A stretch of DNA of 41,435 bases from Ferruginibacter sp. (GTDB lineage Bacteria; Bacteroidota; Bacteroidia; Chitinophagales; Chitinophagaceae), in contig JANYFT010000349.1 in the NCBI GenBank assembly GCA_025359625.1, positions 1 to 41,435 of the forward strand. Reading direction: 5' to 3'. Under the pieces are notes generated by a model. It did not search any database and was not told the origin of the DNA. It saw only the letters and a list, made by a program, of their open reading frames with translations. Shown piece by piece: positions 26,657-35,676 of the stretch. The translations under genes were made by a program, and so were the position numbers. Every line of letters begins with the position of its first letter. The first letter of the stretch is position 1.

Positions 26657-28189
26657 TTATTGCCAGATACTTTTTAAGTTTATATATTCCAATTTATTGA
26701 TAATAATGCTATCATTTGCCTGAAGATGAATTTGATTGTATGGTTGGTTGGGAAAGAAAATTTCTGTCATCGCAGTTAATCCATTATCAGCAAATAATTC
26801 TACTGAGCTAACATCTATTATCAATGAAATTTTCATTGTTGCATTATCTGTAAGCCGCGGCGCCACATGTTTTGCAGCAAAATCTTTTTGAAAATCTGTT
26901 TTGCCTGATATACTCCTGTCAATAAAATATTGGTTTTGTTTTTTATCAAAACCAATTACGAGTTGTTCACCCAATTCATTTGAAAGTACCAATGAAAAAT
27001 TGTTTATTTTATTAATGCTAAGATTGATCCGGCATGGAAATTTTATTTTTCCGGTTTGCTTACCTATATCTGTGTTTTTTGAAACCTTGATATTTTGAAG
27101 TAGGATTGGTTTTGACTGAATTGAAGCAATTTCAGAAACCGGTTGAGACGTAACAAAAATATCATTTCCAATATGCTTTAACTTTAAATCCCGTGGCAGG
27201 GTCGTAGCATTTCTCCACGTTTCTGTAGGCACCTGGTTGGCATATATCCAATTACTCATCCAGCCAATAAATATTTTTCTTTTCCCTGTATTTGACCAGG
27301 TAACCCCGGCATAATTATCCGGTCCGTAATCTAACCAGCGGGTTGCTGTTTGGTTGGATGTAAATGTTTTGCCATTAAAATCACCCACGAAATATTGGGT
27401 ACCCGAGCCTCCGTTAGGGCCACCTGGATTAAGGTTTACGATCAATACCCATCGTTGTTTTCCATTGTCGTCCTGCACAATTAAATCAGGACATTCCCAA
27501 CCACCACCATGAGCTCCTCTCCCTTCTCCAAACTCACTTTCTTTTATCCAGTTTTTTAAATCAGGGGAAGAATAAAACTCAATATGGTCATTTGCAGACA
27601 ATGACATGACCCATTTTTTTTGTGGTGCGTACCACCTCACTTTCGGATCACGAAAATCTCTACGGCCTGGATTTTTAATAACAGGATTTTCGGCATACTT
27701 AATCCATGTTTTTCCATCATCAATGCTATAGGCTATACTTTGATTTTGAAAGTTATCTCTTCCCGCTTTTTCGCCTGTGCTATCATGTTGCGTAAAGATA
27801 GCTACCAATGGCACCCGGCCATTTTTACCAAAGCCTGATGTATTGTTTTTATCCGCTACAGCACTGCCCGAAAAAATAGTGCCGATACTATCGGGATAAA
27901 TCGCAATTGGTTCATGCTTCCAGTGAAACAAATCGGTGCTGATGGCATGTCCCCAATGCATTGGCCCCCAGATGGAACTATAGGGATGGTGTTGAAAAAA
28001 TAAATGATAAATGCCCTTATAATAAACCATTCCGTTAGGGTCGTTTATCCAGTGGGCTTCAGGAGTAAAATGAACCTGTGGCCGGTATTGCTCATTCATC
28101 ATTTTATTATTTGTTTGCGCTAAAAGACTGCCGCCAAATAATTGCATTACTACCATGCAAATTGCAGGTAAAAAAAATTGCCTTTTCAT
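26657..28189 (-). CDS. exported GH32 fructanase/levanase-type hydrolase
   Basis: This 510-residue exported enzyme belongs to glycoside hydrolase family 32, which cleaves beta-fructosides such as sucrose, inulin or levan with retention. The N-terminal signal peptide ends at about LLAQ (25). The catalytic residues are visible: nucleophile Asp50 in WINDPNG (47-53), transition-state stabiliser Asp181 in RDP (180-182), and acid/base Glu232 in WECPDL (231-236). A five-bladed propeller (about 38-345) precedes a C-terminal beta-sandwich (about 370-505). It is downstream of an MFS sugar porter on the same strand, with an AraC-like remnant on the opposite strand between them, consistent with a small fructan or sucrose utilisation locus lacking SusC/SusD. 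Confidence 0.94.
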   Translation of the reverse strand: MKRQFFLPAICMVVMQLFGGSLLAQTNNKMMNEQYRPQVHFTPEAHWINDPNGMVYYKGIYHLFFQHHPYSSIWGPMHWGHAISTDLFHWKHEPIAIYPDSIGTIFSGSAVADKNNTSGFGKNGRVPLVAIFTQHDSTGEKAGRDNFQNQSIAYSIDDGKTWIKYAENPVIKNPGRRDFRDPKVRWYAPQKKWVMSLSANDHIEFYSSPDLKNWIKESEFGEGRGAHGGGWECPDLIVQDDNGKQRWVLIVNLNPGGPNGGSGTQYFVGDFNGKTFTSNQTATRWLDYGPDNYAGVTWSNTGKRKIFIGWMSNWIYANQVPTETWRNATTLPRDLKLKHIGNDIFVTSQPVSEIASIQSKPILLQNIKVSKNTDIGKQTGKIKFPCRINLSINKINNFSLVLSNELGEQLVIGFDKKQNQYFIDRSISGKTDFQKDFAAKHVAPRLTDNATMKISLIIDVSSVELFADNGLTAMTEIFFPNQPYNQIHLQANDSIIINKLEYINLKSIWQ

Positions 28190-28585
28190 AATTATTTTTT
28201 CTATTTATTATAATGATCTTCTAAAAAACAAAAAGAGTCAGGCGAATTAAGCAATTCCCATCTTACCAAATGAAAAAAACGTGGGACTTCTTTTACTAAT
28301 TTCAGGCGAAGATATCTTCTGCCTTCTTTAATCGTCCGTTACTGCAACTCTGTAGAAAGTGAAAGCCATACCAGGTTATAATATCAACGAATACATCCTG
28401 GATGTAACGATGCAAAAAACAAAATATTTATTGCTGAATGAAACGTTGTCCGCTGTCGAAAAATCTTACAAAATAGGCATTGCTTCACAGTCATCTTTTG
28501 CTACTATTTTTAAATTTAAGTTTGGAATTACCCAAGCATCTAAAGAAAATAAAAGCTGAAAGAAATACGACTGCTGACATTATTT
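28190..28585. other. 396-bp gap between GH32 and sugar porter genes
   Basis: The stretch holds the AraC-type remnant at 28300-28559 (described separately). The part at 28190-28299 is AT-rich and would have to contain the promoter for the GH32 gene on the minus strand; I see no clear TAnnTTTG or repeat there. Confidence 0.6.
28300..28559 (+). pseudogene. remnant of an AraC-type HTH regulator (C-terminal end)
   Basis: A 66-codon frame starting at GTG 28359 reads like the C-terminal two-thirds of an AraC-family DNA-binding domain: KAIPGYNINEYI, then MQKTKYLLLNETLS, then IASQSSFATIFKFKFGIT, in the right order and spacing. A stop codon lies three bases before it. In another frame, just upstream (28300-28359), the words FFNRPLLQLCRK resemble the end of the first recognition helix, so a frameshift separates the two parts. 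Family-typical residues are changed (EKSY for the usual EIA-like turn, GI for GF). No sensor or N-terminal domain remains. It sits on the opposite strand between GH32 and sugar porter genes and was probably their regulator, perhaps the tail of a hybrid two-component protein. Confidence 0.7.
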
Positions 28586-29935
28586 TTATTTTATCAATTT
28601 TTTTTCTAACTCTTCCAGAGATACCCCTTTTGTCTCCGGCATTTTAATGATTATCCATATCAGTTGCAATACCATCATAGCCGCAAAGAATGCAAAAATT
28701 GGCCACGGGTTGTCTTTAAAAATCCCATCTTTATCATCTAAAAAAAATGGTGTGATGAGTGTAATGATGGCGGCAAATACCCAGTGTACGCTGGCACCAA
28801 AAGACTGCCCTGTCGCCCTGATCTTATTGGGGAAAATTTCTGAAATAAAAACCCATATAACCGCACCCTGCCCTACTGCATGGGATGCGATGAAGAGCAA
28901 TAAAAAACACATCAGCAATACCGGGCTTGCATGAAATGCAAAACATAAGGCCACCATTGCAAGGCTTACAATGTAACCAAACGACCCGATAAGGAGCAGT
29001 TTTTTTCTGCCCAGTTTGTCTATGAGATAAAGCCCAACAAAAGTAAAAATTAAATTGGTGCCCCCGATGGCAATGGAATTTAAGAGGGAGTCTTTTGCAC
29101 CCAAACCAATTTTAGACAATATTTCCGGGGCGTAATATAAAATGAAATTGATGCCGGATAGCTGGTTGAAGAATGCAATCAAAAATGCCAGCGAAATAAT
29201 GGTTGTATGTTTTGAACTAAAAAAAGCTGCCGGCTTTCCCGCAGGGGATTCATGCTGGTTGCTTTTAATTATGGAAGCTATTTCAGCATCCGCATCTTCT
29301 ACCCCAATAAGCAATAAAGTTTCCTTTGCTTTTGCCAGGTCATTCTTTTTAGTAACCATCCAGCGGGGGCTTTCTGGTACACTCATTACCATAATTGTAT
29401 AAATGATAGAAGGGATAGCCAATACGCCCAGCATCCAGCGCCAGTCATTGGCACCACCTACACCTTGTAAAAAATAATTGGAAAGAAAGGCTATCAATAT
29501 TCCAAACACAATGTTGAACTGATACATGGCCCCCAGTTTGCCCCTTGTGGCAGGCGTTGATATTTCAGATATATAGGTAGGCGCTACTACAGAGGAAACT
29601 CCAATTCCAATACCACCTATAAAACGAAAAAAGGAGAATGTGTAGGGATCTTGTGCCAGGGCAGAGCCAAAGGCAGAAATTGCAAACAATATTCCTATCC
29701 AAAACAGTACTTTTTTTCTACCATATTTTTCAGTTGGGATGCCGCCAAATATAGACCCGAACAGTGTTCCCCAAAGTGCCATCGACATAATAAAGAAACC
29801 ATGAAATAAAGGCGAAGTGTGCCATAATTCTTTAATGGGAAGGTTGGCCCCTGATATTACCACCGTATCAAACCCAAAAATAAAACCGGCAAGTGCTGCC
29901 ACAATAGACCATTGAAAGAGTTTGTTTTTGTTCAT
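28586..29935 (-). CDS. MFS sugar porter
   Basis: This 449-residue protein is a twelve-helix transporter of the sugar porter family within the major facilitator superfamily, a proton- or gradient-driven importer of monosaccharides or sucrose-like sugars. Signatures present are GRKKVLF in the loop between helices 2 and 3 (about 73-79), PESPRW after helix 6 (about 187-192), DKLGRKK in the loop between helices 8 and 9, and PETKG near the C-terminus (about 433-437). Being next to a GH32 fructosidase, it probably takes up fructose or sucrose; this is contextual. An inverted repeat overlaps its start codon. Length is normal. Confidence 0.93.
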   Translation of the reverse strand: MNKNKLFQWSIVAALAGFIFGFDTVVISGANLPIKELWHTSPLFHGFFIMSMALWGTLFGSIFGGIPTEKYGRKKVLFWIGILFAISAFGSALAQDPYTFSFFRFIGGIGIGVSSVVAPTYISEISTPATRGKLGAMYQFNIVFGILIAFLSNYFLQGVGGANDWRWMLGVLAIPSIIYTIMVMSVPESPRWMVTKKNDLAKAKETLLLIGVEDADAEIASIIKSNQHESPAGKPAAFFSSKHTTIISLAFLIAFFNQLSGINFILYYAPEILSKIGLGAKDSLLNSIAIGGTNLIFTFVGLYLIDKLGRKKLLLIGSFGYIVSLAMVALCFAFHASPVLLMCFLLLFIASHAVGQGAVIWVFISEIFPNKIRATGQSFGASVHWVFAAIITLITPFFLDDKDGIFKDNPWPIFAFFAAMMVLQLIWIIIKMPETKGVSLEELEKKLIK

Positions 29936-29961
29936 ATTGCAATCGTTTTGTAAAGCAATAT
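29934..29961 (-). promoter_or_regulatory. nested inverted repeat at the sugar porter start
   Basis: ATATTGC (29934-29940) and GCAATAT (29955-29961) form a perfect seven-base inverted repeat that overlaps the start codon. Inside it, TTGCAA-TCGTT-TTGTAA (29937-29953) is a five-of-six palindrome of the size LacI- or AraC-type regulators bind. It is a candidate operator. Confidence 0.4.
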
Positions 29962-30051
29962 AGGTAAACTCAGTTGTTTATTTTTATCATTAATAATTGT
30001 TTTTAAAATTGCTGTTGGAAAATCCGTGTAATTTGTGCCTTAAAATTAATG

Positions 30052-31314
30052 TTATAAAATTCTCCTTGCAGATGTGTGTTGCTTTATAACCAAACCATTC
30101 ATGCCTTCTATTAAAACCACCCCTGGCTTTTTATCCTTTTCAAAACTTCCCAGTATATTATCCATTTGTAAAGCCCGTGCACCATTGATGGTGGCCCATT
30201 GCAATACCTCCTGCAAGGGAATACTAAATAAAGCTTCCTGTTGAATAATTTTAATTTCTTCCCAAATATTTAGTTGCCAGTTACTGGCGTAACTATCTGT
30301 GCCCATAATGATAGAGCAATTATTTTTTCGTAGTAACTCAATTGGTGGCAGTTGTTGTTCAATGTATTTATTTGCGTTAACGCAGAGACAAAAGAAAAGT
30401 TGATGATTGAAATTTAGCAGGTCTTTGACTTTAGATTGCTGAATATAAAAATCAATATCAGCCTGGCTGATAAAAGTGTTATGTACCGATATGATGGATT
30501 GGTTTTTATTAAAATAGGGCAACCAGCTTTGCAGGCTTGTTTTTCCTGTTGGTTCAAAAGAGGAAATGTCTATTCCAAAGTTTTGATACAACGCTAAAAA
30601 CCCTCCGGTTTTATGTTGATATAAATCATTTTCAGTGGCGCATTCCTGGTTGTGGATGGTAATAAGCTGGTTGGCTGTTTCGTTGTTTAAATCATTAAAC
30701 AATGTTTTTGAAACAGAGTAGGGCGCATGTGGAGATAAAGAAGTTTTTGTTTGATTGTTGCGATAAAATATTTGATATACTTTTTTTATATCTGCCAATC
30801 TTTTGGCGGCACCAGCATCAACAAAACCGCTTACTTCCATAAAGTTGTGCCAATGTATCTTACTCTCCTGCTTTATCGTAATGGAATCTGCTGTATTACA
30901 AATATCTCCTACAGCAATAATTCCATTACTGTACATTTCCTGTTCAGCAGTTTTCATAGCATCTATTTTGACTTCGTTAAATGAAGCCCTGCCACTCATT
31001 ACCTGTTGAACAAACTGCACCAACCCTTGGCCGGCAGGAATAATATCTTGCAAATGGCTAAGCTCCAAATGGCAATGGGCATTAATAAATCCCGGAGAAA
31101 GTAAGCCTTGGAACGTCTCGATATCATCTCCTGCATCAGCACTGTCTGTAATGTCAACTACTACTCCTTGTTTAGTTGTTATTAAAACAAAATTGTGAGG
31201 TAGTATTTCATATCCGTTAAAAATGTTATCAGCTCTAAATTTTCTGTACAAATTGATTGGTTGATATAATGTAAATTTGCTGCCTGCATTACAAATGCAA
31301 TTAAATCTAAACAA
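30052..31314 (-). CDS. amidohydrolase-superfamily deaminase/hydrolase
   Basis: This 420-residue protein is a TRZ/ATZ-type amidohydrolase with a TIM-barrel metal centre; such enzymes deaminate or dechlorinate purine-like or triazine compounds. Metal-site motifs are HxH (His80, His82 in INAHCHLE), His196 (SPHAPYS), His221 with Glu224 (IHNQE) and Asp340 (MGTDS). The substrate is unknown; relatives include guanine deaminase-like and futalosine-pathway deaminases. The start is doubtful: ATG 31314 precedes about 20 residues (FRFNCICNAGSKF...) unlike family members, which tend to begin near YRKFRADNIF. A TTG at 31251 (residue 22) would give such a start, and no other ATG is in frame before residue 100. 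It is divergent from prfA. Confidence 0.82.
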   Translation of the reverse strand: MFRFNCICNAGSKFTLYQPINLYRKFRADNIFNGYEILPHNFVLITTKQGVVVDITDSADAGDDIETFQGLLSPGFINAHCHLELSHLQDIIPAGQGLVQFVQQVMSGRASFNEVKIDAMKTAEQEMYSNGIIAVGDICNTADSITIKQESKIHWHNFMEVSGFVDAGAAKRLADIKKVYQIFYRNNQTKTSLSPHAPYSVSKTLFNDLNNETANQLITIHNQECATENDLYQHKTGGFLALYQNFGIDISSFEPTGKTSLQSWLPYFNKNQSIISVHNTFISQADIDFYIQQSKVKDLLNFNHQLFFCLCVNANKYIEQQLPPIELLRKNNCSIIMGTDSYASNWQLNIWEEIKIIQQEALFSIPLQEVLQWATINGARALQMDNILGSFEKDKKPGVVLIEGMNGLVIKQHTSARRIL

Positions 31315-31407
31315 AGTTATGCTGTATAGGGTTCTGCAAGGGGTGGAGCCTGTGTTTATTTTAATTGAACAAAAGCAGTAATAAAATTATTATAAAATAC
31401 AACCATC

Positions 31408-31423
31408 CTCCGCCGCAACGGAG
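31408..31423 (+). promoter_or_regulatory. short hairpin in the prfA leader
   Basis: CTCCG-CCGCAA-CGGAG lies 17 bp before the start codon of prfA. It is a small GC-rich stem in an AT-rich leader and may affect translation; no function is known. Confidence 0.35.
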
Positions 31424-31439
31424 ATAGAGCTATTACATT

Positions 31440-32504
31440 ATGCTAGATAAATTAGATGCTATTAAGGGAAGATTTGACAATTTGGGAATTGCTTTAACCA
31501 ACCCGGAGATTGTAAGCGATAACAAAAAGTTTACAGCAACCAGTAAAGAATACCGCAGTTTGGAAAAAATTGTAAATGCAAGAAATGAGTACATAAAAGT
31601 ACTGGATGATATTGAGTTTAATAAGGAAGTATTAAACGGTGATGATGCAGAAATGAGGGATTTGGCCAAACAGGAAATACCGGCTTTGGAAGAAAGCAAG
31701 GACGCCTGGGAAAAAACGCTGCGTAATATGCTGATACCAAAAGATCCCTATGATGAAAAAAACGCCATTTTAGAAATAAGGGCCGGCACGGGTGGTGATG
31801 AAGCCTCGCTTTTTGCGGGTAACCTGTTGAGAATGTATATAAAATACTGCGAGAAAAAGGGTTGGAAAACTGCGCTGCTAAGTGAAAGCGAAGGTACAGC
31901 CGGCGGTTTTAAAGAGGTGCAGGTAGAAGTAGCTGGTGATGATGTTTATGGCACTTTAAAATTTGAAAGTGGCGTACACCGGGTACAAAGAGTACCCGAT
32001 ACAGAAGCCAGCGGCAGGGTACATACCAGTGCTGCCACAGTAGCTGTAATGCCAGAGGCTGAAGAGATAGATTTTGAATTGAAAGAAAGTGATGTTAAAA
32101 TGGAGACTGCCCGAAGCGGTGGTGCCGGTGGACAAAATGTAAACAAAGTAGAAACAAAAGTTTTTTTAACACATAAGCCTACAGGCTTGGTGGTAATGTG
32201 CCAAACGGAACGAAGCCAGTTGGGTAATAAAGAAAAAGCTATGGATATGATGCGGACAAAACTTTACGATGAAGAAGTACGTAAAGCTGAAGAAGCAATT
32301 TCGCATAAAAGAAAAAGTTTGGTAAGTACTGGTGATAGAAGCGCCAAAATAAGAACGTATAATTATCCTCAGGGCCGTGTTACAGATCACCGGATTGGAG
32401 TAACTGTTTATAACCTTGACAATGTTTTAAATGGAGATATACAGGAGTTTATAGATGCTTTACAATTTGCTGAAAATGCAGAAAAATTAGCCACCCAAAG
32501 TTAA
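31440..32504 (+). CDS. prfA: peptide chain release factor 1
   Basis: RF1 recognises UAA and UAG stop codons and triggers peptide release on the ribosome. This 354-residue protein has the GGQ peptidyl-hydrolysis motif at 230-232 and the PxT codon-recognition motif in [14 protein letters not shown], which marks it as RF1 rather than RF2 (SPF). The [11 protein letters not shown] stretch after GGQ and the C-terminal [13 protein letters not shown] are standard. The methylation target Gln232 is present. There is no frameshift, unlike many prfB genes. A small hairpin lies in its leader, and a DUF937-like gene follows 78 bp later. Confidence 0.97.
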   Translation: MLDKLDAIKGRFDNLGIALTNPEIVSDNKKFTATSKEYRSLEKIVNARNEYIKVLDDIEFNKEVLNGDDAEMRDLAKQEIPALEESKDAWEKTLRNMLIPKDPYDEKNAILEIRAGTGGDEASLFAGNLLRMYIKYCEKKGWKTALLSESEGTAGGFKEVQVEVAGDDVYGTLKFESGVHRVQRVPDTEASGRVHTSAATVAVMPEAEEIDFELKESDVKMETARSGGAGGQNVNKVETKVFLTHKPTGLVVMCQTERSQLGNKEKAMDMMRTKLYDEEVRKAEEAISHKRKSLVSTGDRSAKIRTYNYPQGRVTDHRIGVTVYNLDNVLNGDIQEFIDALQFAENAEKLATQS

Positions 32505-32582
32505 AGATTGATTTGAAAATAATTTCAGGGGGTATTGTTTTTTAAATTGTTTTTACTTACTTTCAATATCTAAAAACAATTC

Positions 32583-33200
32583 ATGCTTGAAAATCTCTTT
32601 CATCTTGTTAAAGAACAAGGTACCGATGCAGTAATTAATAATCCTGCTATTCCCAATGAACAAAATGATGCAGTGTTAGCGGATGCTACCCACTCTGTCG
32701 CAGATGGGTTACAGGGTGTGTTGGCAGGGGGTGGCCTGCAAAGTGTTTTATCTCTCTTTAAAAGTGGAGCAAGTAACTCCGGGGGAAATGGATTACTCAA
32801 CAACCCCATAGTGAGCAATATTATCAGCAGTTTCACCAATAAGTTAACCAACAACCATGGAATTGGAGGAAATCAGGCTTCTGGAATTGCAAATAGCCTG
32901 ATACCAAATGTCCTTAACAATTTAATAAATAAAACTAACGACCCGAATAATTCCAATTTCAACATCGGTAGTTTAATTAGTTCACTAACAGGTGGGGGCA
33001 GCGGGGGGCAAACCGCAGGCGGATTTGACCTTGGTGGCCTGATAAATAAGTTTACAAGTGGCGGATTGGATACCAATAATGACGGGCATGTAGGTTTGGA
33101 TGACCTAATTAGTAAAGTAACGGGTGGCGCACAACAACAGCAGCAAGCCCAGGCTGGAGGTGGAGGATTAATGGATATAATAAAAGGCTTTATAAAGTAG
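32583..33200 (+). CDS. DUF937-like protein with a single EF-hand
   Basis: This 205-residue protein resembles the DUF937 family, which is rich in Gly, Asn and short hydrophobic helices and has no agreed function. The N-terminal part (about 1-115) has alternating helical segments such as ADGLQGVLAGGGLQSVL and SNIISSFTNKL. A poly-Gly/Ser linker follows, then one EF-hand-like calcium loop, DTNNDGHVGLDD (163-174), with Asp163, Asn165, Asp167 and Asp174 at liganding positions. A short poly-Gln run (185-189) and a glycine run precede the last helix. There is no signal peptide. It lies 78 bp after prfA. Confidence 0.8.
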   Translation: MLENLFHLVKEQGTDAVINNPAIPNEQNDAVLADATHSVADGLQGVLAGGGLQSVLSLFKSGASNSGGNGLLNNPIVSNIISSFTNKLTNNHGIGGNQASGIANSLIPNVLNNLINKTNDPNNSNFNIGSLISSLTGGGSGGQTAGGFDLGGLINKFTSGGLDTNNDGHVGLDDLISKVTGGAQQQQQAQAGGGGLMDIIKGFIK

Positions 33201-33566
33201 TATTTTAAATAATTGTTAAAGCCTCTTTTTAAAAGGGAAATATATAATTCAGCTTAAACTATTGGTATACCTTTATAGTCTATTAAGAAACTGATTAAGG
33301 CAAACCCATCAGGATTTTTAAAAGTTCTTTTATTAAATTAAATAATCATAACATACTAATTTTACATTATAGTATTCTTAACAAGGACTGAAGTTTATGG
33401 CATTCATTTTGTATAATTATAGGTAGAGCAATAAAAAAATTAAATTCAACTTTTTCTCATAAGCAGTTAGTTTTGGTAAACGGCCCCGATTTCTATCGGG
33501 GCTTCTCTTTTTAATAAACCTACCTAAAAACTATTCCTCTTCAGTTGTACAAAACTTAATTAAAAT
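33201..33566. other. 366-bp gap with an orphan plus-strand terminator
   Basis: No protein gene is seen. The part at 33201-33480 is AT-rich with no longer frame than about ten codons, and a strong hairpin terminator lies at 33483-33511. The sequence could be a long 3' untranslated region of the DUF937-like gene or a small RNA ending at the terminator. Confidence 0.55.
33483..33511 (+). terminator. strong plus-strand terminator far from any gene
   Basis: GCCCCGAT-TTCT-ATCGGGGC is a perfect eight-base stem with a four-base loop, followed by TTCTCTTTTT. Read on the minus strand, no T-run follows, so it serves a plus-strand transcript, although the nearest plus-strand gene ended 282 bp earlier. 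Confidence 0.8.
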
Positions 33567-34253
33567 TTAAACATTTAACCTGAATCCAATTCCATGGATG
33601 GTTTCTAATATGATAGATGGGTCTTCTTTAAAATGCTTACGAAGTTTTGTAATAAATACATCCATACTTCTGCCTAAAAAATAGTCATCCTTTCCCCATA
33701 CACTTAATAACACTTCCTCTCTTTTTAGAACCTTGTTGGTATGTTTACAAAAAAAATTCAACAAATCTGCTTCCCTTTGTGTTAACGGGATCACTTTCTC
33801 GCCATCATGAATTTTTAAATCAGCAAAAGAAAAGCGCATCCTGCCAAGAGTAAATTCTTGTGCTTTTTCAAAATGCATCTTTTTTGTTCTTCTTAAAAAA
33901 ACATCCATGCGCATCAGCAGTTCCTGCATACTGAATGGCTTTGTTATGTAATCGTCGGCACCCGCTTTAAACCCATCCAGTTTATCCTGCTCCATTGATC
34001 TGGCAGTTAAAAATAAAACAGGCACTACATCGCTTTTTTGACGGATTTTTTTAGCCACCGTAAAGCCGTCTTTTACCGGCATCATTACATCAAGCAGGCA
34101 AATATCAAAACTATTTTTTTGAAATTGTTGCCAGGCCATTTCACCATCGCTGCACCAAACTACTTCATAGCCAACTTCTTCCAGGTTATCCTTTATAACA
34201 AAGGCCAGGGAGGTGTCATCTTCTGCCAACAAAACTTTTGCTTTATTCAACAT
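33567..34253 (-). CDS. OmpR/PhoB-family response regulator
   Basis: This 228-residue transcription factor has an N-terminal receiver domain with acidic residues Glu11, Asp12 and Asp13, phosphoacceptor Asp55 (LLDVMMP), Thr83 and Lys105, all as expected. The C-terminal winged-helix DNA-binding domain (about 130-228) includes LTQREADLLNFF and ends in the IHGIGFRLNV hairpin. It starts seven bases after the sensor kinase stop on the same strand, so the pair is one operon. The pairing resembles RprX/RprY of Bacteroides in layout. A GTTAAC-N5-GTTAAC repeat upstream of the operon is a natural candidate for its own binding site. Confidence 0.93.
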   Translation of the reverse strand: MLNKAKVLLAEDDTSLAFVIKDNLEEVGYEVVWCSDGEMAWQQFQKNSFDICLLDVMMPVKDGFTVAKKIRQKSDVVPVLFLTARSMEQDKLDGFKAGADDYITKPFSMQELLMRMDVFLRRTKKMHFEKAQEFTLGRMRFSFADLKIHDGEKVIPLTQREADLLNFFCKHTNKVLKREEVLLSVWGKDDYFLGRSMDVFITKLRKHFKEDPSIILETIHGIGFRLNV

Positions 34254-34259
34254 GGTAAT

Positions 34260-35546
34260 TTATTTTTCAGGTAGTAATATTTTAAATTCCGTGCCAACAC
34301 CCGGAACACTTTTTATAATGATCTTTCCATCATGGGCATCAATGATTTTTTTTACAAAATTTAGTCCCAGGCCAAACCCATTTACCTGGTGCACATTGCC
34401 ATTGGGTACTCTATAAAATTTTTTAAATAAATATTTAAAATTCTTTTCTTCTATACCAATACCTTTATCTTTTATAGAAATTGAATACATATCACTATCA
34501 TCATATTGCACTTCAATAGCTATGTATGGATTACCATTACTGTATTTTATAGCATTTTCAATAAGGTTAATAACCACCAGTTGCAGATGCACTTTATCAG
34601 CATTTATAACCGGGCCACTATCATCAGGCGTAAAATAAATATCGGCATTTGTATTATGGATCAAAGGTTCTAACTGGTCAATGGCATGTTCAATAAGTTC
34701 ATTTAATTCACAGGGACTTTTGTTTACAATAATATGTTTATTATCTCCTGAGGCTGTTTTTAAAAGTCGCTCCACCTGGTTTTGCAGATGTTCGGTTTGT
34801 TCTTTAATAACGGTGCCATATTTTAACAGCCTGTCGGGTTGTGTGGTAATTGACGGTTGTATCAACACATCGCTGGCTATTTTCATTACCGCCAGTGGCG
34901 TCTTAAATTCATGGGTAAAATTATTAACAAAATCTTTTTGCAATTCGTTTAAAAACTTTTGTTTGTACAAAAAGACAAGACTTATGGAAAGGCCTATAAG
35001 TACCAGTAAAAGCACTACAGCAGTGATTATCCAAAAAAGCATTTCATGAATTATATATTTACTGCGATAGGGGAAATTAATTAATAAATAATCGTACCCT
35101 TTACTAACCGGCAAAAGATTTACGGCTGCGCTTTGAGGATAACGGGAGGCGGCTGTTGATAAATAAAACTGGTAAATGAATGTATTTTTTTTACTGCTAT
35201 AAACACCAACTGTACAATCTGTCCACACATCAAAATCTTCAAATTCATTACTTAAATGATAATACAAAGAATCCTTATCGGGTATGGAGTCTAACTTTAC
35301 AAGATAGGTATTCGGATCTATTTTTTCTATTATTTGCTTCACCTGAAATGCTGGATTATCGGCAATTTTTACATCTTCAAACAAACCCCGGATACTTTTA
35401 ACAACACCCGAATTAAATTGTTGCTCTTCTAACGTATACACTCTTTTTAACCAATACAACTGAGACACTATTATTAATGCAATAATAATAGTAATGCTTA
35501 GCATTATCCATCTTAAAGTTGCTGACCTCATTAATGCAAAGTTCAT
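34260..35546 (-). CDS. sensor histidine kinase
   Basis: This 428-residue inner-membrane kinase has a helix at about 13-30, a periplasmic sensor region (about 36-165), a second helix (about 170-193) and a cytoplasmic transmitter. The H-box FTHEFKTPL puts the phosphorylated His at 212. The ATPase part has the N-box NLIENAIKYS (Asn331), DKGIG (360-364) and GFGLGL (390-395). There is no HAMP domain between helix 2 and the H-box, only a short linker. It is the first gene of the operon with the response regulator. The signal it senses is unknown; its divergent neighbour makes an exopolysaccharide-type enzyme, so an envelope cue is plausible. Confidence 0.93.
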   Translation of the reverse strand: MNFALMRSATLRWIMLSITIIIALIIVSQLYWLKRVYTLEEQQFNSGVVKSIRGLFEDVKIADNPAFQVKQIIEKIDPNTYLVKLDSIPDKDSLYYHLSNEFEDFDVWTDCTVGVYSSKKNTFIYQFYLSTAASRYPQSAAVNLLPVSKGYDYLLINFPYRSKYIIHEMLFWIITAVVLLLVLIGLSISLVFLYKQKFLNELQKDFVNNFTHEFKTPLAVMKIASDVLIQPSITTQPDRLLKYGTVIKEQTEHLQNQVERLLKTASGDNKHIIVNKSPCELNELIEHAIDQLEPLIHNTNADIYFTPDDSGPVINADKVHLQLVVINLIENAIKYSNGNPYIAIEVQYDDSDMYSISIKDKGIGIEEKNFKYLFKKFYRVPNGNVHQVNGFGLGLNFVKKIIDAHDGKIIIKSVPGVGTEFKILLPEK

Positions 35547-35576
35547 CTTTACTATTTACAAACCTGTTTATGGCAA

Positions 35577-35595
35577 GGTTAACTGCATGTTAACC
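35577..35595 (-). promoter_or_regulatory. GTTAAC-N5-GTTAAC repeat, candidate response-regulator site
   Basis: GGTTAAC-TGCAT-GTTAACC is both a perfect inverted repeat and a direct repeat of GTTAAC with an 11-bp period. That period is typical for OmpR/PhoB-family binding sites. A looser GTTTA lies 12 bp further along (35566-35570). The site is 31-49 bp upstream of the sensor kinase start, in its expected promoter region. Confidence 0.6.
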
Positions 35596-35676
35596 GCAAT
35601 GTATAAGTAATTACTTTTTTCTTACAACACAACATACTAAAAACTGGCAGATAAAATTTATAGAAATACCAAATGT

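Noticed and set aside
33130..33150. CAA/CAG triplet run in the DUF937-like gene as a phase-variable tract
   Set aside because: It is only about five Gln codons, in frame and mixed, so slippage would not switch the gene off.
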